A stretch of 64,000 bases of DNA, from positions 1-64,000 of the forward strand of contig JAEWGL010000159.1 in the NCBI GenBank assembly GCA_023388335.1, read 5' to 3'. The DNA is from Pseudomonadota bacterium. Its GTDB lineage: Bacteria > Pseudomonadota > Gammaproteobacteria > Pseudomonadales > Pseudomonadaceae. Positions 1 to 7,884 of the stretch are shown piece by piece (the stretch's first letter is position 1; every line of letters starts with the position of its first letter). Position numbers and translations under genes: made by a program. Under the pieces are notes generated by a model that was not told the DNA's origin, did no database searches, and saw nothing but the letters and a program-made list of their open reading frames with translations.

Positions 1-1
1 C

Positions 2-859
2 GGCATGCCCGAGCGCGGCATGGGCGCCGCCGTCGGCCAAGTACCCGAGTACGTGGAGAGGGTGACCCGTTGGTGCAAGACCTATTGCTCGCTGCCGGTG
101 ATCGTCAAGCTCACGCCCAACATCACCGACATCCGCCAGTCGGCCCGCGCCGCGCACCGTGGTGGCGCGGACGCGGTGTCGCTGATCAACACCATCAACT
201 CGATCACCAGCGTCGACCTCGAGCGCATGGTCGCCCACCCCATCGTCGGTGACCAGAGCACCCACGGCGGCTACTGCGGCTCGGCAGTCAAGCCGATCGC
301 CCTGAACATGGTTGCCGAGATCGCCCGCGACCCCGAGACCCGCGGCCTGCCGATCTGTGGCATCGGCGGCATCGGCAACTGGCGCGACGCCGCGGAGTTC
401 GTGGCCCTGGGTTGCGGCGCCGTGCAGGTGTGCACGGCAGCGATGCTGCATGGTTTTCGCATCGTCGAAGACATGAAGGATGGCCTCTCGCGCTGGATGG
501 ACCAGCACGGCCACCGCAACCTGGACGCCTTCCGCGGCCTGGCCGTGGGGCATACCACCGACTGGAAGTACCTGGACATCAACTACAAGGTCATCGCGCA
601 GATCGACCAGGATGCCTGCATCGGCTGCGGCCGCTGCCACATCGCCTGCGAGGATACTTCGCACCAGGCGATCGCCAATGCCGTGCAGGCTGATGGCACC
701 CATGTGTACAGCGTGATCGACGAGGAGTGCGTGGGCTGCAACCTGTGCCAGATCACCTGCCCGGTGGAAAACTGCATCGACATGGTGGCTCAGGAGACCG
801 GCAAGCCGTATCTCAACTGGACCCAGGATCCGCGCAATCCCTACCGCGAAGCCAGCTGA
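2..859 (+). CDS. preA: NAD-dependent dihydropyrimidine dehydrogenase subunit PreA (3' part)
   Basis: This is the C-terminal part of PreA (PydA), the flavin- and iron-sulfur-containing subunit that with PreT reduces uracil and thymine to dihydropyrimidines in the reductive pyrimidine pathway. The frame is open to the window edge and the family is normally about 424 residues, so roughly the first 140 are missing. The ATG at 5 lies inside a conserved segment (GMPERGMGAAVGQ) and is not the start. Numbering from that Met, an FMN-barrel half covers residues 1-190, with a Gly-rich phosphate-binding stretch near 118-126. Two ferredoxin-type 4Fe-4S motifs follow: C205-C208-C211-C215 and C242-C245-C248-C252. 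The C-terminus is intact. The preT gene and other pyrimidine-catabolic genes would be expected to the left of the window. Confidence 0.93.
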   Translation, partial: GMPERGMGAAVGQVPEYVERVTRWCKTYCSLPVIVKLTPNITDIRQSARAAHRGGADAVSLINTINSITSVDLERMVAHPIVGDQSTHGGYCGSAVKPIALNMVAEIARDPETRGLPICGIGGIGNWRDAAEFVALGCGAVQVCTAAMLHGFRIVEDMKDGLSRWMDQHGHRNLDAFRGLAVGHTTDWKYLDINYKVIAQIDQDACIGCGRCHIACEDTSHQAIANAVQADGTHVYSVIDEECVGCNLCQITCPVENCIDMVAQETGKPYLNWTQDPRNPYREAS

Positions 860-865
860 GGCCAT

Positions 866-891
866 GGCGCAGAACGCATGCCGTCTGCGCC
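866..891. terminator. Hairpin between convergent preA and TetR genes
   Basis: A perfect 8-bp inverted repeat, GGCGCAGA (866-873) and TCTGCGCC (884-891), lies seven bases after the preA stop codon. The facing TetR gene ends at 914. There is no clear T-run, so it may be a weak or bidirectional terminator. Confidence 0.4.
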
Positions 892-913
892 GCCGACTGA
901 TCTGCGGGGCCGT

Positions 914-1534
914 TCAGGGCTCCAGGCCTATGCCCCGCAGAATCACACTGGTCACCGTCTGCACGGCATTTTCGAAGGCCATGTCCGACAGCGGCTCGCC
1001 GCCGTTGAGCAGCGTCACCTGGTAGCCGAAGTCGGCATAGTGCTGGGTTGCCGCCCAGATCATGTACAGCAGCGCGGAGGGCTCCACCGGCAGGATGCGT
1101 CCGTCCTCCACCCAACGACGGATCTTCGCTTCCTTGAGCTGCGCCCAGGGCACCAGGGTGTCGTCCAGGCTCGCACCGAGCAGCGGCGCGCCATGGAGCA
1201 TTTCTTCGGCCCAGATCTTCGAGCCCAGCGAGCGCGAGCGCGAATGGCTCATCTTTGCGCGGATGTAGCTGGTCAACACGACGCGCGGGTCGTCAAAACG
1301 CTCGAAGCACAGGGCATCCTGTTTCCAGACGTCGAGCAAGTCCTGCAGCACTGCCCGGTACAAGTCGTCCTTGGTACTGAAGTAGTAGTGCAGGTTGGAG
1401 CGCGGCAGCTCGGCCTGTTCGGCGATATCACCCATGGAAGTGCCACCGAAGCCCTTCTCGGCGAACACCTGCTCGGCGGCTTGCAGAATCTTTTCGACGT
1501 TGCGCCGGCGAATCTCGATCTTGTGGTTGGCCAT
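914..1534 (-). CDS. TetR family regulator, RutR/YcdC-like
   Basis: A 206-residue TetR-family repressor. The N-terminal helix-turn-helix domain (about residues 10-55) shows the typical pattern: AEQVFAEKGFGGTSMGDIAE, then the recognition helix ending in NLHYYFSTKDDLY. The C-terminal ligand domain (WAEEMLHGAPLLG, IWAATQHYADFG) resembles the YcdC/RutR C-terminal family, whose founding member senses uracil or thymine. I chose the ATG at 1534 (MANHKIEIRRRN) because TetR proteins begin just before this segment; 16 further in-frame residues upstream look non-conserved. It is convergent with preA, so control of pyrimidine catabolism is a reasonable inference but is not shown by the sequence. Confidence 0.85.
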   Translation of the reverse strand: MANHKIEIRRRNVEKILQAAEQVFAEKGFGGTSMGDIAEQAELPRSNLHYYFSTKDDLYRAVLQDLLDVWKQDALCFERFDDPRVVLTSYIRAKMSHSRSRSLGSKIWAEEMLHGAPLLGASLDDTLVPWAQLKEAKIRRWVEDGRILPVEPSALLYMIWAATQHYADFGYQVTLLNGGEPLSDMAFENAVQTVTSVILRGIGLEP

Positions 1535-1597
1535 GGCCTGTCCAATACGCCCTAAACCCGACAAGGCTAACAGCTTTGCCACCTCGGCTGGGCAGTC

Positions 1598-2596
1598 TCA
1601 CGCACGCTCTGTGCGAATCTTCCCGGCGAACACGCGAAAACCCAGGGTGTTGTACGCAAGCGTGACCGGCACGATGAACGCGAACCCCACCAGCATGAAG
1701 AGCTGGCTCGCTCGCGATGAAGCAGCCTCGCTCAGCGTCAACGTCGGCGGGATGATCAACGGAAAGATCGCCACCAGCATCACCGCAAAGGCCACAACCA
1801 CCATGGCGAGGGCGGCAAACAACGGCAGGTAATGACGCTGGCTGCGAAAAGCCCGATAAAACCCCGCCATCAAGATGAACATCGCCGCCACGGCGGGCCC
1901 TGCCGTCCAGGGCTCGGACAGCCGCTGCCAGTAACGCGCATCGAGTGTCAGGGTCCAGGCCAGCACGCCGGCCAGCAGTGCTATCGCCACCACCGCCAAG
2001 CCCTTGGCCTGGCGCATTGATCGCTCATGCAGACGACCCTCGGTACGCCAATACAGCCAGCAGGCACCTAGCCACATATAGCCCGCGACCAGCGCCAGGC
2101 CGCAGAACAGCGGAAACGGCGCCAGCCATTCCCAGCCGCTGCCGCTGAACTGCCCCTCAGCATGAGCAACCCCTTGGACCAACGAGCCCAGTGCCAGCCC
2201 TTGGCAGAGCGTGGCCAGCAACGAGCCGCCCAGCAACACCGCGTCCGCCAGCCCCCTGCGCGCCAGGTGCTCGCGAAACTCCAGGCCCACCGCGCGCAAC
2301 ATCAGGGCCATGAACATCAGCAGGAACGGGATGTACAGCGCCGGCAACAGGATGGCGTAGGCCAGCGGAAACAACGCCAGCAGCCCCCCGCCGCCCAGTA
2401 CCAGCCAGGTTTCATTGGCATCCCAGATCGGCAGGATCGACAGCACCATGACCTCCCGGTGCTCTGCACGACGGTTGGCCCCCATCAGCAGGCCAACGCC
2501 CAGGTCGGTACCATCGAGCAGCACGTAGGTCAGCACCGAGAACGCCAGCGCGCCGGCACTGAGCAAGGTCAGCAGATCGATTCCAGGCATGCTCAT
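1598..2596 (-). CDS. cioB: Cyanide-insensitive quinol oxidase subunit II (CydB/CioB-like)
   Basis: Subunit II of a cytochrome bd-type, cyanide-insensitive terminal oxidase in the inner membrane; with CioA it oxidises ubiquinol and reduces oxygen to water. The 332-residue protein is almost entirely hydrophobic, with eight or more membrane segments. It carries the subunit II landmarks DGTDLGVGLLMG (about residues 24-35) and WDANETWLVLGGGGLLALFP (about 55-74). Its start codon (ATG at 2596) overlaps the cioA stop by four bases (ATGA), so the two are translationally coupled. A longer in-frame extension to 2875 lies wholly inside cioA and is not credible. The length agrees with the CioB family (about 335). 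Confidence 0.93.
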   Translation of the reverse strand: MSMPGIDLLTLLSAGALAFSVLTYVLLDGTDLGVGLLMGANRRAEHREVMVLSILPIWDANETWLVLGGGGLLALFPLAYAILLPALYIPFLLMFMALMLRAVGLEFREHLARRGLADAVLLGGSLLATLCQGLALGSLVQGVAHAEGQFSGSGWEWLAPFPLFCGLALVAGYMWLGACWLYWRTEGRLHERSMRQAKGLAVVAIALLAGVLAWTLTLDARYWQRLSEPWTAGPAVAAMFILMAGFYRAFRSQRHYLPLFAALAMVVVAFAVMLVAIFPLIIPPTLTLSEAASSRASQLFMLVGFAFIVPVTLAYNTLGFRVFAGKIRTERA

Positions 2597-3969
2597 CCAC
2601 CCTCTCCCAGCTTTGGCTGCGGGCCTGGTTCCTCTGGGCCGGGGGGCCGGCGCAACAGGTGCAGCAGTAACCAGAGCCCTACTCCGAACACCAGTGTGTA
2701 GAACGCCAGAATGCCCACCGTTGCCCACACCACTTTGTCTACGTCGACGGGCGAGAGGCTGTCGGCGGTGCGTAGCAAGCCATAGACGGTGAAGGGTTGG
2801 CGGCCCACCTCGGTGACGACCCAGCCACTGAGCATGGCAACGAAACCGGCAGGCGCCAGAGCGATGCTGGCCCATTGCAGCCAGCGCGCCTGCAGGAGCC
2901 GACCGCGCCAGCGCAACACCAGGCTGGCTATACCTTGGGCCGCCATCAGCACGCCGAGTCCGACCATGATGCGAAAGGCGAAGAACACCACGGGCACCGG
3001 CGGCAGGTCCTCTGGCGCAAACTCATCGAGGGCGCGGATGGTGCCGGTCAGGTCGTGGGTCAGGTACAGCGACCCGATCCGCGGCAGGGCCACTTCGAAA
3101 TGGTTGCGCTGCAGGGTCATGTCCGGCACGGCGAAAATCCTCAGCGGTTCGCCCGCACCTTCGGCGGGGCGATGCCATGAGCCTTCGATGGCCGCGATCT
3201 TGATCGGCTGCACCTTGAGCGTGTGCTGCCCATGCAAGTCGCCGGCAATGATTTGCAAGGGTGCCAGGACAGCGATAGCCCACAGCGCCATCGAATAGTG
3301 CAGGCTCGACCGCGGGTTGTCCGGTTGGCGGAGCATATGCCAGGCCCCCGCGCCCGCGACCATCGTCGCACTGCCCAGCAAGGCCGCCAGCACCATATGG
3401 GTCAAGCGGTAGGGAAAGGATGGATTGAACACGATCACCCACCAGTCCTGGGCGATGAAGCGACCGTCCGCGCCGATCGCGTAGCCCGCTGGTGTGTGCA
3501 TCCACGAGTTGGCCGAGAGTATCCAGAACGCGCTGATCAAGGCGCCGATGGCGACCGCGCAGGTTGCCAGAAAATGCAGGCGTGGCCCGACCTTCTTCAG
3601 CCCGAACAGCATCACGCCAAGAAAACCCGCCTCGAGGAAGAAGGCCACCAGCACTTCGTAGAACATCAGCGGGCCAATGATTTCCCCTGCCTTGACCGAT
3701 AACCGCGACCAGTTGAGCCCGAACTGGTACTCCATCACCAGCCCCGATGCCGTGCCCACCGCCACCGTCAGGGCGAACACCTTGAGCCAGAACCGGTAGA
3801 CATCCAGGTAGTGATCGCGACGACGCCACAACCACAGTGCTTCGAGCACCATCAACCCTTGCGCCAGGCCAATGCTGAAGGCCGCCAGAACGATGTGGAA
3901 GCTGATGGTGATTGCAAATTGCACTCGGGCGGCCAGCAACGCCGTGGCGGCATCGCTGACCTCAAACAA
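2593..3969 (-). CDS. cioA: Cyanide-insensitive quinol oxidase subunit I (CioA)
   Basis: Subunit I of the bd-type oxidase, the haem-carrying and quinol-oxidising subunit. The 458 residues contain the N-terminal haem-ligand region (VQFAITISFHIVLAAFSIGL), the VMEYQFGLNW segment and the GRQPF variant of the bd-family GRQPW motif near residue 395. The periplasmic quinol loop between about residues 240 and 310 is short, as in cyanide-insensitive oxidases. The best start I can find is TTG at 3969 (MFEVSDAAT), since no ATG or GTG occurs before conserved sequence. It is the first gene of a two-gene operon with cioB. Such oxidases keep respiration going under cyanide, low oxygen or copper stress. Confidence 0.93.
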   Translation of the reverse strand: MFEVSDAATALLAARVQFAITISFHIVLAAFSIGLAQGLMVLEALWLWRRRDHYLDVYRFWLKVFALTVAVGTASGLVMEYQFGLNWSRLSVKAGEIIGPLMFYEVLVAFFLEAGFLGVMLFGLKKVGPRLHFLATCAVAIGALISAFWILSANSWMHTPAGYAIGADGRFIAQDWWVIVFNPSFPYRLTHMVLAALLGSATMVAGAGAWHMLRQPDNPRSSLHYSMALWAIAVLAPLQIIAGDLHGQHTLKVQPIKIAAIEGSWHRPAEGAGEPLRIFAVPDMTLQRNHFEVALPRIGSLYLTHDLTGTIRALDEFAPEDLPPVPVVFFAFRIMVGLGVLMAAQGIASLVLRWRGRLLQARWLQWASIALAPAGFVAMLSGWVVTEVGRQPFTVYGLLRTADSLSPVDVDKVVWATVGILAFYTLVFGVGLWLLLHLLRRPPGPEEPGPQPKLGEGG

Positions 3970-4361
3970 CCTGTTTGCCTGCCAGGGGGACGTGCTTGAG
4001 GAGGAATGGCGCAGGGCTCGCCCGATGCAGGGTCACCAGCACCGATCCAGCAACCTGAACCTTGCTACGTTCGGCGTGATGCCACAGATGAATGAGCGAC
4101 ATGGAACGCCTCGTTCTGGACCACAGTGAATGAGTCTGGAAATTTCGAGAGTCGCCTGGAAGGAAAAGTTCAAGACCCGTAGTACGTGACCTCCGGGCGG
4201 TTGCACGGCACCATCCGCCCACGCAATCCACCCCAGGAGGAAGATCCTGAGTACGCACCTGGCGCCCTGACAGGGTCAGGGGTCGGTGAAGACACGAGGG
4301 TTGGATGAACCTGCAGGCGCGCCTCGATCACAAGCGCGCCTGTCTTTGGCACTGGCGCCAG
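3970..4361. other. Intergenic region upstream of cioAB, downstream of RIO kinase
   Basis: 392 bases with no convincing gene. It should hold the cioAB promoter (minus strand). Short open frames on both strands have no ribosome-binding site and low-complexity, non-protein-like composition. I saw no clear ANR/FNR half-site pair (TTGAT-N4-ATCAA). Confidence 0.5.
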
Positions 4362-5255
4362 TTATTGCATCCAGGGCGGAGGCGGCTCCTCGCCCTTGAC
4401 CGGCCCATGCTCGGCCTCGGCACGGGCAGCCCGGCGGCGAGCGTCTTCAGCCCTTGCCGCATCGATCTCGCGCAACACACCACCCACGTCGGCATCATGG
4501 TCGTCATCGGCGAATTGTCCGGTCAACGGGCTGTCGGGCAGCAATTCCCCGGCCTCATAAAGCGCCCACATTTCCCGGGCATAACGGGTGTCGCGCAGCT
4601 CCGGAGCAAAACGGCCAAAGTAGGCGCTCATGTTCGCCACATCACGTTCAAGCATGCTGAAGGCATGGTTGTTGGCCGCCGCATCCACCGCCTGCGGCAA
4701 GTCGATGATCACCGGGCCGTCGGGGCCTAGCAATACGTTGAACTCGGACAGGTCGCCATGGACCAGACCTGCGCACAGCATCAGCACGATCTGGTGAATG
4801 ATGAACGCGTGGTACTCACGGGCTTGTTCGGGCTCCAGGTGCACGTCGTTCAGACGCGGTGCGGCATCGCCATGGGCGTCCGCCACCAGTTCCATCAACA
4901 GCACGCCATCGAGGAAATCATAAGGCTTGGGCACCCGCACGCCAGCGCCGGCAAGGCGGAACAGCGCCGCCACTTCGGCGTTCTGCCAGGCTTCTTCAGC
5001 CTCCTTGCGCCCGTACCTTGAACCCTTGGCCATGGCCCGGGCCTGGCGACTGTTGCGCACCTTGCGGCCTTCCTGGTATTCGGCGGCCTGCCGGAAACTG
5101 CGTTTATTGGCCTCTTTATAGACTTTGGCACAACGCAACTGGGCCCCGCAGCGCACCACATAGACTGCCGCTTCCTTACCACTCATCAAAGGTCGCAGCA
5201 CTTCATCGACCAGCCCGTCTTCAATCAGCGGCTCAATTCGTTTTGGAGTCTTCAT
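4362..5255 (-). CDS. RIO1-family serine/threonine protein kinase
   Basis: A 297-residue bacterial RIO-type kinase. Visible motifs are a P-loop-like MSGKEAAVYVV (about residues 24-34), the ATP-anchoring lysine in CAKVYK, the catalytic loop HGDLSEFNVLL (catalytic Asp followed by Asn) and the metal-binding IIDLPQAVD. The C-terminal 60 residues are acidic and alanine-rich. ATG 5255 (MKTPKRIEPL) is preferred over a 15-residue longer frame. It stands alone, with noncoding DNA on both sides. Bacterial RIO kinases are widespread in Pseudomonas but their substrates are mostly unknown, so only kinase activity is predicted. Confidence 0.9.
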   Translation of the reverse strand: MKTPKRIEPLIEDGLVDEVLRPLMSGKEAAVYVVRCGAQLRCAKVYKEANKRSFRQAAEYQEGRKVRNSRQARAMAKGSRYGRKEAEEAWQNAEVAALFRLAGAGVRVPKPYDFLDGVLLMELVADAHGDAAPRLNDVHLEPEQAREYHAFIIHQIVLMLCAGLVHGDLSEFNVLLGPDGPVIIDLPQAVDAAANNHAFSMLERDVANMSAYFGRFAPELRDTRYAREMWALYEAGELLPDSPLTGQFADDDHDADVGGVLREIDAARAEDARRRAARAEAEHGPVKGEEPPPPWMQ

Positions 5256-5419
5256 CGGTTTTTTGTTCAGGGTCCTGTTTTGCCAGTCACACGGTTGCAA
5301 GAGATGCCGGCCATCCTCTCACAGCCTGCCGCGACTTGCTCGGTCACAATGCAACAACCCAGTTCTGAATCGGCCGAGACAAGGACCCGACAGCGTGATC
5401 CACAACCAGGATCAGGGGC

Positions 5420-5728
5420 TCACTGCTGGGCCAGAATGCTTCCCAGCAGCCCAGGAAACCGGCTGTTCAACGCCTCGGTGCGCAAGGAGTTCATGTGCGT
5501 GGTGCCGACATTGCGGGTATGCACCAGCCCCGCATCGCGCAGTACCCGGAAGTGGTGGGACATGCTCGATTTTGGTCGACCGCCGTCCAGCTCACCGCAC
5601 GTCGCTTCCGGCACCCCAGCCAGGGAGCGCACGATTTCCATGCGCACAGGGTCACTCAAGGCGTAGAGCACGCGTTCGAGGACAAGGTCTTCGGGGTTGG
5701 GGTGTTTGTAGGCTCGCATGGTGCACAT
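5420..5728 (-). CDS. ArsR family repressor, divergent from xenA
   Basis: A winged-helix ArsR/SmtB regulator of about 102 residues. It shows ALSDPVRMEIVRSL and the recognition helix region RPKSSMSHHFRVLRDAGLV. The metal-site motif ELCVCDL of arsenic and zinc sensors is absent, so it probably senses something else, perhaps an electrophile or redox signal. ATG 5728 has a GGAAG about ten bases upstream; ATG 5719 (MRAYKH) and 5755 are alternatives. The 5755 option would place the start inside the operator palindrome (5754-5777). It is transcribed divergently from xenA across that palindrome, a layout that implies it represses both itself and xenA. Confidence 0.88.
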   Translation of the reverse strand: MCTMRAYKHPNPEDLVLERVLYALSDPVRMEIVRSLAGVPEATCGELDGGRPKSSMSHHFRVLRDAGLVHTRNVGTTHMNSLRTEALNSRFPGLLGSILAQQ

Positions 5729-5753
5729 GATAACGGGGCTTCCATAAATTGCC

Positions 5754-5777
5754 ATAGTTCGAATATGATCGAACTAT
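5754..5777. promoter_or_regulatory. Operator palindrome between arsR-type gene and xenA
   Basis: A perfect inverted repeat, ATAGTTCG (5754-5761) and CGAACTAT (5770-5777), with an 8-base AT-rich spacer. It lies in the short divergent intergenic region, about 30 bases before the xenA start. Position and symmetry fit an ArsR-family dimer site. Confidence 0.75.
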
Positions 5778-5806
5778 CGAAAACGCATCGTTTCCTGGAG
5801 CCGGCC

Positions 5807-6898
5807 ATGTCTGCACTGTTCGAACCCTATACCCTCAAAGACGTCACACTGCGTAACCGCATCGCGATCCCGCCCATGTGCCAGTACATGGCCCAAGATG
5901 GCCTGATCAACGAGTGGCACCATGTTCACCTGGCGAGCCTGGCCCGAGGCGGTGCTGGCCTGCTGGTCGTGGAAGCCACGGCGGTGTCGCCGGAGGGCCG
6001 TATCACGCCCGGCTGCGCCGGTATCTGGAACGATGAGCAGGCGCAGGCGTTCGTGCCGGTGGTCAAGGCCATCAAGGCCGCAGGCTCCGTGCCTGGCATC
6101 CAGATTGCCCACGCCGGTCGCAAGGCCAGTGCCAATCGCCCGTGGGAAGGCGATGACCATATCGCTGAAAACGATCCCCGCGGCTGGCAGACCCTCGCGC
6201 CATCCGCCATCGCCTTCGGCGCCAACCTGCCCAAGGTGCCGCGCGCCATGACCCTGGACGATATCGCCCGGGTGCGCCAGGACTTCGTCGACGCAGCCCG
6301 CCGCGCCCGCGATGCGGGTTTTGAATGGATCGAGCTGCATTTCGCCCATGGCTACCTGGGGCAGAGTTTCTTCTCCGAGCACGCCAACCAGCGGTCCGAC
6401 GCCTACGGTGGCAGCTTCGAAAACCGCAGCCGTTTCCTGCTCGAGACCCTCGCTGCCGTGCGCGAGGTCTGGCCAGAACACCTGCCTCTGACTGCCCGTT
6501 TCGGTGTGCTGGAATATGACGGTCGTGACGAACAGACGCTGGCCGAGTCGATCGAACTGGCTCGCCGCTTCAAGGCCGGCGGCCTGGATCTGCTGAGCGT
6601 CAGCGTCGGTTTCACCCTTCCCGACACCAACATCCCGTGGGGCCCAGCCTTCCTCGGCGAGATCGCCGAGCGGGTGCGCCGTGAAGCTGACCTGCCGGTC
6701 ACCTCGGCGTGGGGCTTCGGTACACCGCAGCTGGCCGAGGGTGCGATAAAAGAGGGCCAGTTGGACTTGGTGTCCGTAGGTCGCGCGCACCTGGCCGATC
6801 CGCACTGGGCGTACCATGCCGCCAAGGAGCTGGGTGTCGACAAGGCGGCCTGGACCTTGCCGGCCCCCTATGCCCATTGGCTGGAGCGCTATCGCTAA
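5807..6898 (+). CDS. xenA: Xenobiotic reductase A, old yellow enzyme family
   Basis: A 363-residue NAD(P)H:flavin oxidoreductase of the old yellow enzyme family. XenA uses FMN to reduce activated alkenes, nitrate esters, nitroaromatics and similar electrophiles. The sequence closely follows remembered P. putida XenA in length and start (MSALFEPYTLKDVTLRNR). It carries the characteristic Cys25 and Tyr27 in PPMCQYM, the substrate-anchoring pair in ELHFAHGYLGQ, the SVGRAHLADP FMN-phosphate segment and the C-terminal APYAHWLERYR. The ATG at 5807 is preceded by TGGAG; longer frames run through the arsR-type gene. Expression is probably controlled by the divergent ArsR through the palindrome at 5754-5777. 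Confidence 0.95.
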   Translation: MSALFEPYTLKDVTLRNRIAIPPMCQYMAQDGLINEWHHVHLASLARGGAGLLVVEATAVSPEGRITPGCAGIWNDEQAQAFVPVVKAIKAAGSVPGIQIAHAGRKASANRPWEGDDHIAENDPRGWQTLAPSAIAFGANLPKVPRAMTLDDIARVRQDFVDAARRARDAGFEWIELHFAHGYLGQSFFSEHANQRSDAYGGSFENRSRFLLETLAAVREVWPEHLPLTARFGVLEYDGRDEQTLAESIELARRFKAGGLDLLSVSVGFTLPDTNIPWGPAFLGEIAERVRREADLPVTSAWGFGTPQLAEGAIKEGQLDLVSVGRAHLADPHWAYHAAKELGVDKAAWTLPAPYAHWLERYR

Positions 6899-6977
6899 GA
6901 CGCAAGCCATTCATACCGCCCGGTCGTTTACCCGGGCGGGTCGATACAGCAGGCCAAGGCGGGCGCGAGGGGTTAAC

Positions 6978-7451
6978 ATGAGTTCTACCCCTCGCACCTG
7001 GGTGACCCTGCACATGAACACCACTGCGCCTGCCCCCTTTCTCAACGCCAACGAAACAGCAGTCTTGTTCGATGGCACCTGCAAGCTGTGCAACGGCTGG
7101 GCGAACTTCATCATCCGGCATGACCGCCAACACCTGATTCGGCTGGCCACCGTGCAGTCACCGGCAGGCCAGGCGCTGCTTGCGTGGGCCAGACTCCCTC
7201 AGGATCGGTTCAACACGATTGTCCTGATTGCAGATAATGAGGTGTCCATCCGTTCCGCTGCCATGTTCGAAATCCTCGCCCGACTCCCGCCGCCCTGGCG
7301 TTGGCTGACCGTCGCCAAGGTGGTACCCGCCGGCGTAAGGGACTGGATGTACGACAAAATCGCCTTGAACCGCTACAAACTGTTCGGTCGGTTCGATGCG
7401 TGCGTGGAGCCGCGCGCCGATCATGAGCGCCGATACCTCAGGCCCACCTGA
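6978..7451 (+). CDS. DCC-family (DUF393) thiol-disulfide oxidoreductase-like protein
   Basis: A 157-residue protein with the signature DGTCKLCNGWANFIIRHD near residue 32, which defines the DUF393 or DCC family. The two Cys of the C-x2-C motif are present. Family members are proposed thiol-disulfide oxidoreductases, but biochemical proof is thin. The rest of the family pattern is visible (FETLAR-like MFEILARLPPPWRW, and YKLFGRFDAC at the end). ATG 6978 follows GAGGGG with a good spacing; ATG 7014 (MNTTAPAP) is a possible shorter start. It lies 79 bases after xenA on the same strand and may be co-transcribed. Confidence 0.82.
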   Translation: MSSTPRTWVTLHMNTTAPAPFLNANETAVLFDGTCKLCNGWANFIIRHDRQHLIRLATVQSPAGQALLAWARLPQDRFNTIVLIADNEVSIRSAAMFEILARLPPPWRWLTVAKVVPAGVRDWMYDKIALNRYKLFGRFDACVEPRADHERRYLRPT

Positions 7452-7593
7452 GACATTCCGCGTGCCCACACGTTACGCCCTCTCCAAATCATGAGCCCCG
7501 TAGCCGACACCATCTGTCGCCTCACCATGAGTCAACTTGCCATCACGCATGCACGTGACTAATAGTTAAGTAACTGCCTGGGGAGGCTCTGAC

Positions 7594-7830
7594 ATGCAAC
7601 CGCGATTCGTTGTCGTTCCTGCTGTGCCTATCGAAAAAGATGCTTTTAAGCGCGGCTCGCGCTTCTACTCGAAGATTGTCTGCGCGGGCTTCGACATCTA
7701 TGACAACCACGACAAGACACGACTGAATACCAGCTTTTCGACGCGCGCCGATGCGGAGCACGAATGCGCACGCCGAAACGGCAGCATGGGCGCCTCAGGA
7801 TGGGTGCTCCCGCTGCTAGGCGCCAGCTGA
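7594..7830 (+). CDS. Small conserved-type hypothetical protein (78 aa)
   Basis: A 78-residue basic soluble protein with no signal peptide, membrane segment or motif that I recognise. It contains a central FYSKIVCAGFDIYDNHDKTRL segment and an Arg/Cys-containing C-terminal half. A strong ribosome-binding site (GGGGAGG) lies seven bases before the ATG at 7594, the main reason to accept it. It stands alone between the DCC gene and the convergent diguanylate cyclase. Function unknown. Confidence 0.6.
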   Translation: MQPRFVVVPAVPIEKDAFKRGSRFYSKIVCAGFDIYDNHDKTRLNTSFSTRADAEHECARRNGSMGASGWVLPLLGAS

Positions 7831-7884
7831 GGCAAGGGTGGGACCGAAGCAGCCGGGCATGTGAATGGTCGCACGCCCTGTGAC

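Noticed and set aside
878..1555. Long plus-strand open frame opposite the TetR gene
   Set aside because: It is antisense to a clear TetR-family gene, has no ribosome-binding site and no family resemblance; long antisense frames are usual in GC-rich DNA.
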